From contig CAZYOI010000025.1 in the NCBI GenBank assembly GCA_964648705.1, positions 1 through 9,132 on the forward strand: DNA of 9,132 nucleotides, read 5' to 3'. Shown in pieces: positions 4,434-9,132 of this stretch (position 1 is the first letter of the stretch; the number at the start of each line of letters is the position of its first letter). The position numbers and the translations under genes are program-made. Below the pieces are notes generated by a model. The model was not told the DNA's origin and ran no database searches. It worked only from the letters and a program-made list of their open reading frames with translations. Source of the DNA: CAZDXV01 sp964648705 (GTDB taxonomy: Bacteria; Patescibacteriota; Minisyncoccia; Minisyncoccales; GWA2-38-27).

Positions 4434-5208
4434 CCTCGTAATCTCTCGCAGAATGATCCTGATCGCGGTAAAAGACGCTCTCGTAGCTGATAATCTCTCC
4501 GTCTTCATGAATCTCCCAGGGAACATCGCTGTGAGAATATTCTGTAAGCTCTTTTGCGTTTTTATCGGATAATCTGTCTATCACCTCGTCTATGTGTTTT
4601 ATCTCTCTTGCTGTAAGATTGCTTAGATCTGCCTCCCTCAGGGGTAAATACTTCTTTTGATTGTAGGAGAAATACCTGCTTCTTACCCGTTCCACCTCTC
4701 CGTCTTTTTCCATTTCTCTTATAATGTCTCCAAACTTAACAGGGGTGGGACCGTAATGATTCTTTAGATATTTGGCGCCGGTAAGCTGCTCTTCGAATTT
4801 CTCGTAGAAATCAAAGTCTATGAAATAAAGGATTTTGTATAAAGCTGTCTCCCCTATGTTGGGCTTGGCGCCTATCTCGCCAAGGATATAAAGGAGCACT
4901 TCTTTAAACTTCTGAATATCGGCTCTGGGAAGGATAATCCTAACTTCCTGCTCCTTTTTCTTTCTCTTTTTATCTCTTCCAAGAACTATTTTTCTCTTCG
5001 AAAACTCCTTTCCCTTTAGAAGCTTTTCAAGAGCCAGTCCAAAAATACTAGCCAGCTTTTTTGCTTCAACTACAGTAATCTCCCTCTTCCCTTTCTCAAG
5101 CTGGGCATAGGTCGGCCTAGATAAATTCAGTTCTCCTGCTAGATATTCTTGAGAAAAGTTGTTTTCTTTCCTAAGCTTTTTAATTCTTTTGTTCAAATCA
5201 TTAACCAT
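4423..5208 (-). CDS. XRE-HTH plus Panacea/SocA-domain (DUF4065) antitoxin
   Basis: This 261-residue protein has an XRE/Cro-type helix-turn-helix at 6-62 (RIKKLRKENNFSQEYLAGEL, then SRPTYAQLEKGKREIT). A very basic linker follows (70-88). A Panacea/SocA-like domain spans about 96-250, with ALYKILYFIDFDFYEKF, LKNHYGPTP and the SHSDVPWE...GEIISYE ending. Panacea domains are known as promiscuous antitoxin modules that neutralise unrelated toxin types, and the HTH supplies autorepression. The adjacent RelE-like gene, overlapping the 3' end by 11 bp, is the likely toxin. The promoter is near-consensus, and a perfect palindrome, TTACATT-N5-AATGTAA, overlaps its -10. The ATG is 9 nt past the -10, so the message is essentially leaderless. 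Confidence 0.88.
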   Translation of the reverse strand: MVNDLNKRIKKLRKENNFSQEYLAGELNLSRPTYAQLEKGKREITVVEAKKLASIFGLALEKLLKGKEFSKRKIVLGRDKKRKKKEQEVRIILPRADIQKFKEVLLYILGEIGAKPNIGETALYKILYFIDFDFYEKFEEQLTGAKYLKNHYGPTPVKFGDIIREMEKDGEVERVRSRYFSYNQKKYLPLREADLSNLTAREIKHIDEVIDRLSDKNAKELTEYSHSDVPWEIHEDGEIISYESVFYRDQDHSARDYEDDL

Positions 5209-5213
5209 AATTA

Positions 5214-5232
5214 TTACATTATATCAATGTAA
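5214..5232 (-). promoter_or_regulatory. Operator palindrome TTACATT-N5-AATGTAA of the Panacea TA module
   Basis: TTACATT (5214-5220) and AATGTAA (5226-5232) are perfect inverted repeats around ATATC. The -10 box (5218-5223) lies within the left arm and spacer, so binding by the XRE-type HTH of the antitoxin would shut the promoter. Confidence 0.8.
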
Positions 5233-5245
5233 AAAAAGCTGTCAA
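5218..5245 (-). promoter_or_regulatory. Near-consensus promoter of the Panacea TA module
   Basis: TTGACA (5245-5240), 16-nt spacer, TATAAT (5223-5218). ATG 5208 is 9 nt past the -10, giving a predicted leader of about 3 nt, and no Shine-Dalgarno is possible. Confidence 0.88.
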
Positions 5246-5257
5246 TAGCAGTTGTTA

Positions 5258-5385
5258 ATAAGTTTTACATANNNNNNNNNNNNNNNNNNNNNNNNNNNNN
5301 NNNNNNNNNNNNNNNNNNNNNNNNNNNNNNNNNNNNNNNNNNNNNNNNNNNNNNNNNNNNNNNNNNNNNNNATAAGTTTTACATA
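5258..5385. repeat. Assembly gap of 100 N flanked by an identical 14-mer
   Basis: ATAAGTTTTACATA occurs at 5258-5271, ending at the first N, and again at 5372-5385, starting right after the last N. The N run (5272-5371) is exactly 100 long. The simplest reading is an unmerged overlap of two contig ends, so the true sequence may be continuous with no gap. A short tandem or longer repeat inside the gap cannot be excluded. Confidence 0.85.
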
Positions 5386-5386
5386 T

Positions 5387-5635
5387 TCAAGGCCTGTACG
5401 CTCCCTGCCTGTGTCCTATCTTAACTACAAAAACTTTTCTTTTGCATATTCTGTAAATAATCCTGTAAGGATAGACTTTTAAAGAATAAAAGCCTTCAAA
5501 ATCCCCTTTAAGGGGCTTACCTTCCTTGGGATTCTTCCTTAATTCGAAAAGAGCCGCGATAATTCGCGGCTTGGATCTCTCTTCAATCCTTTTAAGTTCC
5601 TTTTCTGCTTTTTTTCTTAGAACCAGTTGATGCAT
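5387..5635 (-). CDS. RelE/ParE-family toxin
   Basis: This 82-residue protein has the normal length and full pattern of a small RelE/ParE toxin. The N-terminal helices are KKAEKELKRIEERSKPRIIA, and GKPLKGDFEGFYSLKVYPYR leads into the strands. The core is RIIYRI and the C-terminal strand is VFVVKIGHRQGAYR. R58, R76 and Y80 fall where mRNA-cleaving RelE proteins carry functional Arg and Tyr residues, so endonuclease-type activity is plausible, though ParE-like gyrase action is not excluded. The gene overlaps the antitoxin by 44 bp. Its stop is 15 nt from the N gap, so any terminator downstream is lost there. Confidence 0.9.
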   Translation of the reverse strand: MHQLVLRKKAEKELKRIEERSKPRIIAALFELRKNPKEGKPLKGDFEGFYSLKVYPYRIIYRICKRKVFVVKIGHRQGAYRP

Positions 5636-5918
5636 CTTTGGAAAAGCCCTCTCTAGCTAAAACCTCCTCCAGAGTAGAATATTCTCCCCTTTTATACTCC
5701 TCTTCTGCCTCCCTGAGTTCTTTCTTAAGATCGGGGAAGTCTTTCATCACCTCTAAAGTCTCCTGCCAAGACTCAAACTCCTCCGCAGACATTATCACAG
5801 CTTTAGATCTTCCTTTTTCCGTTAAAGTATAGTAAGTAGCAGGTTTCTGCACCTTTTCTGCTATCTTAAAGATTTCTTTCCTTGCTTCTGAAATTGGTAT
5901 TGTCCTTTTAGAATCCAT
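5592..5918 (-). CDS. Phd/YefM-family antitoxin
   Basis: I choose ATG 5918 (108 residues, MDSKRTIPISEARKEIFKIA...). Longer versions would start inside or upstream of the perfect -10 box (a GTG at 5942, an ATG at 5930), so they cannot be on the transcript. The N-terminal domain shows the Phd/YefM layout: TIPISEARKEIFKIAEKV, then strands YYTLTEKGRSKAVIMSAEEF, which dimerise and bind the operator. The C-terminal helix (ELREAEEEYKRGEYSTLEEV) would wrap the toxin. It overlaps the RelE toxin downstream by 44 bp. The promoter and a perfect GTGTAC-N8-GTACAC palindrome are directly upstream. The start lies 10 nt past the -10. Confidence 0.9.
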   Translation of the reverse strand: MDSKRTIPISEARKEIFKIAEKVQKPATYYTLTEKGRSKAVIMSAEEFESWQETLEVMKDFPDLKKELREAEEEYKRGEYSTLEEVLAREGFSKDASTGSKKKSRKGT

Positions 5919-5922
5919 AGAT

Positions 5923-5942
5923 GTGTACATTATAGCGTACAC
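5923..5942 (-). promoter_or_regulatory. Operator palindrome GTGTAC-N8-GTACAC of the Phd-RelE module
   Basis: GTGTAC (5923-5928) and GTACAC (5937-5942) are exact inverted repeats. The 8-bp centre, ATTATAGC, holds the -10 box, so occupancy by the antitoxin would block RNA polymerase. The layout parallels the operator of the second TA module. Confidence 0.8.
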
Positions 5943-5958
5943 TTAAACGCTTTGTCAA
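5929..5958 (-). promoter_or_regulatory. Promoter of the Phd-RelE TA module
   Basis: TTGACA (5958-5953), 18-nt spacer, TATAAT (5934-5929), both hexamers perfect. ATG 5918 is 10 nt past the -10, predicting a leader of about 4 nt. The -35 lies 3 nt after the stop codon of the giant surface protein. Confidence 0.88.
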
Positions 5959-5961
5959 TAG

Positions 5962-8900
5962 TTAAATATCTTCTTCTTTAATTTTTGTAGAGCTCGCCGA
6001 ATTAATCTTATGCTCTAAATCTTCTGCTTCAGAAGAAGCTTTTCCTGTAGAAGTGGGCGCTTTATCTTCTAAAATAATGTCAGGGGTAGAAGAGCTGCTT
6101 TCTATTTTCAGCTCCGGAGTAGAAGTAGGAGCTTCCAAACTATTAGAAGGCGTAGAGGTGCTATTTCCTGTTTTCTCCTCTTTGAAAGGAATAGAAGAAG
6201 AAGCAGGACTTGAAGAAGAGGCTGATAAGGGCATCAAAGGAGAAGAATTGGCAGAGTCTAAACTCCCAGTTTCAATTTCCGGAACAATGCATGAGCCGTC
6301 ATCAAGAGTAGCTTCCGGATTATAGTTTACAGCTTCAGGATTTGTGCAGCCCTCTATTTCGTAATTACAGGAACCATCATCTATTTCAGCCTCGGGATTA
6401 TAATTAACAGCTTCAGGATCAGTACACCCCTCTATTTTCTCAGGTCCTTCGCCCAAAGCTTTTAATTCTATCTTATCTTCATTTTTAACTACGAAATAGA
6501 TATNNNNNNNNNNNNNNNNNNNNNNNNNNNNNNNNNNNNNNNNNNNNNNNNNNNNNNNNNNNNNNNNNNNNNNNNNNNNNNNNNNNNNNNNNNNNNNNNN
6601 NNNTTAGGAATACGAATGCTTCCATCCATTACCTTCTCATTTTCCCACAACTTATTGCCTCCCGAATCGTAAGATCTAAGGGTGCGGAACTCGTGACCGG
6701 CCCAAGGACTTCCGACAACAAGATATATATTCCCCTCTTCCCCTATAACGGGGGATGTAGCATCGTGATTAAGAGGAGGATGCCACTTAACGCTTCCGTC
6801 TATAGGATTATAGGCGTATAAGGCTCCGGTGGAAGCGTCTGTCATGTTTTTAAACCCTGTCCAAGAAACATAAATCGTGCCATCTTCTCCTATAGCAGGA
6901 CCTAAGAAAGCAGATCCTCCTCTGGAAACGCCTCCGCTTTTCCAGTTAAGATTGCCCTGAGAATTAACGCTATAAAGATAATCATAATCTGTAAAATAGA
7001 TATTATGGCAGTCTCCTACTGCAATTTTTGAAATCCATTTCTCTTGCCCCGTATCAAATACCCACTTCTCTTTTCCATCAGGGTCAAGAGCGTAAACAAA
7101 TCCTTTATAAGTTGGGACATATATTGTTCCGTCAGAACCCACAGCCGGAGCGTAAGGAAAATCCCCCTCTATTTCATATACCCATTCTTTCTTCCCTTCG
7201 GAACTGACAGCGAAAAGCTTCCCTTTATTATCCTCGGTACTTTCTCTCAAAGCGTAATAAATATCCTTTCCTATTATGGGCTGAGAAGCTCCATATATCC
7301 TTCTATCAGAAAGAGAATCCTCCAAAGTTACGCTCCATTTCTCCTCTAGGTTCTCTGGGATTTCGTACTTGCTTCTTCCCGTGTTTTGAGCGTTCTGCTG
7401 GACCATAGGCCAGTCAAACTTTTCAGACGGAGGAAGAGAGAATGTCTCGTTCTTTGAATTGGTAGGAATAGGGTTATCTCTAATTTCAAAATCAAAGCTG
7501 TTAAAGTCTGTATCCTGATACTGGGAATTGGATATTCTGTTCAAGCTCTTTCCCTTAAGAGCGGGATCGCAGCTTTCACCTTCTTTTACAGAAACATCTC
7601 CCCAACCCACAGCGTCTATTCTGCCCGATTCAACCTCTTCTGAAGATTTCTCTTCAGGGTTCCAGGGAAATACAGCTACGCTTCCCGCAGAGTCGCTCAA
7701 TTGAGAAGAAGAGTAAATCTGCCAGTCGCTGGCAGGATTGCCCAAAATATCAGGATAGCCCTTAAACCCTATCAAATAATATCCTTTGGCCGGGATAGTA
7801 GAACTGGCAGAAAACTCTTTGTTGCGATAAGGATTATTCCATTCTTTCCGGGAAGAAGAATAGTATGAAAAATACCAGCCAGAAAGCTCTATATCCCGAT
7901 CCTCGGGATTGTAAAGCTCTACAAACTCCTTTTCTCCAAGCTGAACTTCTGAAATAACCACATGGTCTAAAGGCTTTATCTCCGGGGTGACAACCAATTC
8001 AACCTCCACCTTCTCTTCAAGAGCTCCTGCTGAAAAGATAATATCAGCAGAATAGCTGCCAGGAGACAAACCGGAGAAATCAACTGAAACGCTAACATCT
8101 TGAGAACTGGTAGCGGAGAGAGGGCTTATCTCAAGCCAGCCCGCCGGAGGAGAAGAGCTGGCTGTCCACTCCAGTTCCTGTCCTCCGGTATCTACGCTAA
8201 CTATTTTTGTTGAAGAAGCAGATTCGCTTTCAAATAAAAGCTCTTGGGGAGAAACTTCCAAAACGGGTTCTGGAACAGGTTCCGGCGAAGAACTGTTCTC
8301 CGCCCTGGGAGTTCCATTGCCTTCTCCAGAGAAAGTATGCCAGTTCAAATCCGGCCCCCTTTCCATTGTTTTATTCTCTTCGTTGTCTCCCGCAGGCCAT
8401 TCTGGATCAGCTTCCGCCTTATCTTGAAGCTGGCAGTTGCCGTCAAAAAGATAAAGAGCTTCATCTGTATTATTCAAGTCCCCTTTATAAGTATAGTCAG
8501 CTGAAATGCCGGGGACAGAACTGTCATCTGTCCTCTCTAAAAGATAAAACTCTCCCGGCTCAAGATCTTTAGGGTTTAAGATCTCTTGTATCTGCTTCGC
8601 CTTATCTATAATCTGCCATCCCCCTATATCAACTGTTTCCTCTGAAATATTCTTAAGCTCTATCCATTCGTCCCTATAAGAAGATTCTGTCCCCATCCAG
8701 GCTATTTCGTTTAAAATAATCTTCTCTCTTAAGGGCTCAGAATCTAAAATATCGCAATAATCAGGTTCTGAAGATCCTCCAGGCCCCCCTCTATTGCCTT
8801 TATCTTCATCCTCATCCTCATCCTCATCTTCTTTTTCTTCCTCTTCTTCGTCTTCTTTATCGTCTCCATCCTCCTTCTCTTCTTGTTTTTCCTCTCCAGA

Positions 8901-9132
8901 ACCACTATCTTCATTTTTTTGATTTAATTCATCGATTCTGCTGTTTAAAATATCTATTTTCTCTAAAATATCATCTATAACATCTTGTCTTGTTTTTCTC
9001 TCCTTTTCTGAAGCTTCCTCGGATTCTTGATCCAATTCCTCTTCCGGTTCTTTTTCTGGTTCTTCTTCCTCTGAATCTTCTTGAGGAGTCTCAGAAGAAG
9101 GCTCTTCTGCTTCAATTTCAGAAAAATCTACT
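5962..9132 (-). CDS. Giant lamin-tail/BACON/PQQ-propeller surface protein, 5' end off the window and interrupted by an assembly gap
   Basis: The frame is open at the right edge and, I infer, continues through the 100-N gap (6504-6603) to the TAA at 5962; about 1,020 residues are visible. From the N-terminal side: an acidic low-complexity and helical segment (about 8720-9132), lamin-tail domain 1 (about 8295-8720, ILNEIAWMGT...DEWIELKN), a BACON-like beta-sandwich (about 7983-8267), lamin-tail domain 2 (about 7461-7964, VVISEVQLGEKEFVELYN), and a PQQ-like propeller (from 7415) with blades marked SDGTIYV, EDGTIYV and EEGNIYL. After the gap come a further blade strand (IYFVVK), two Cys-containing repeats (6289-6429) and a Ser/Thr-rich tail. 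The role is probably a secreted or surface-bound adhesin or scaffold. Lamin-tail and propeller modules bind partners; no catalytic motif is seen. TTG codons at 9035 and 6456 are internal, not starts. Confidence 0.8.
6289..6429 (-). repeat. Two 21-residue Cys/Asp-rich repeats in the surface protein
   Basis: GCT[DN]PEAVNYNPEA followed by DDGSC occurs twice, 26 residues (78 bp) apart. Each unit has a Cys near each end and Asp/Asn at regular places, which suggests one disulfide and a bound calcium per unit. Similar units are common in secreted Bacteroidota and CPR proteins. The DNA of the two copies differs mostly at third codon positions, so the duplication is old and held by selection. Confidence 0.85.
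6504..6603. other. Assembly gap of 100 N inside the giant surface protein
   Basis: The run is exactly 100 N, the usual placeholder for a gap of unknown size. The left and right coding frames join only if the true length is 2 modulo 3. Unlike the first gap, the flanks share no obvious overlap. Confidence 0.95.
8804..8828 (-). repeat. Short tandem repeat of CTCATC coding an Asp-Glu run
   Basis: Plus-strand CTTCATC followed by three CTCATC-type units codes EDEDEDEDED in the surface protein, within a longer acidic tract. Such hexamer runs change length easily by slippage without shifting the frame, so this linker may vary between strains. Confidence 0.7.

Noticed and set aside
4434..4526. Longer start for the RelE-like toxin (ATG 4526, 141 residues)
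   Set aside because: The extra 31 residues lie wholly inside the antitoxin gene and do not resemble a RelE N-terminus. ATG 4433 gives the usual length and an 11-bp overlap.
5258..5385. CRISPR array or IS end at the repeated 14-mer
   Set aside because: Only two copies, each abutting an N run exactly, with no spacers, cas genes or transposase; an assembly overlap explains it better.
5919..5942. Longer starts for the Phd antitoxin (GTG 5942, ATG 5930)
   Set aside because: Both lie upstream of or inside the perfect -10 box, so they would not be transcribed from that promoter. ATG 5918 fits the family N-terminus.
5962..6456. Separate 164-residue gene starting with TTG at 6456
   Set aside because: The frame continues upstream to the gap edge with a propeller strand, and no promoter or Shine-Dalgarno is present. 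It is better read as the C-terminus of the giant surface protein.
8207..8572. Plus-strand frames of 86-121 codons opposite the lamin-tail region
   Set aside because: Antisense shadows of strong minus-strand domains, without regulatory signals.
6489..9035. Gene start at TTG 9035 and stop at 6489 for the surface protein
   Set aside because: The frame stays open to the window edge upstream of 9035 with the same acidic composition. The stop at 6489 arises only from reading 100 N literally.

Overview
This window looks like a fragment of a Candidate Phyla Radiation (Patescibacteria, probably Parcubacteria) genome from a metagenome scaffold. The evidence is the AT-rich composition, very tight packing of small genes on one strand, protein families I associate with that group, and two runs of exactly 100 N (5272-5371 and 6504-6603) that mark scaffold joins. 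Those families are a secreted peptidoglycan-binding protein with the 'FTRNLYPGM.GADVQCLQ' signature, a DUF5667-like membrane protein next to an ECF sigma factor, an Avd-like/DeoR-HTH fusion, a small HERW coiled-coil protein, and a giant lamin-tail/PQQ-like surface protein. The phylum call is inference from families, not from a marker gene. All supported genes are on the minus strand, so the window is read from right to left. No tRNA, rRNA, CRISPR array, transposase or integrase was seen.

Right part (5962-9132): one very large extracellular-type protein, cut by the right window edge and by the second N gap. Visible modules in order are an acidic low-complexity/coiled-coil segment, lamin-tail domain 1, a BACON-like beta-sandwich, lamin-tail domain 2, a PQQ-like beta-propeller, two Cys/Asp-rich 21-residue repeats and a Ser/Thr-rich tail. 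The two halves join in frame only if the real gap length is 2 modulo 3, so the stated 100 is a placeholder.

Middle (4101-5958): two toxin-antitoxin modules back to back. The first is a Phd/YefM antitoxin with a RelE/ParE toxin (5918 to 5387). The second is an XRE-HTH plus Panacea/SocA (DUF4065) antitoxin with a second RelE-like toxin (5208 to 4101). Each has a near-consensus promoter whose -10 box lies inside a perfect inverted repeat. The antitoxin start codons are only 9-10 nt past the -10 box, so the mRNAs should be essentially leaderless.

Left-middle (1349-4072): a single-pass membrane coiled-coil protein, a small HERW coiled-coil protein, a two-gene operon of unknown small proteins with real Shine-Dalgarno sequences, then the Avd-like/HTH regulator and the ECF sigma factor. 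The sigma gene is preceded by five copies of TAGGACA in mirrored clusters. Left end (1-1304): the sigma factor's DUF5667-like membrane partner, a strong promoter, a leader of about 275 nt rich in hairpins and with mutually exclusive pairings, and the start of the secreted peptidoglycan-binding protein.

The main leads are three. The structured leader upstream of the surface-protein gene is one. The second is a 13-mer, TTAGTTTTCCACA, which contains a DnaA-box match and sits just upstream of the -35 box of three different promoters. The third is the TAGGACA cluster between the HTH regulator and the ECF sigma operon.
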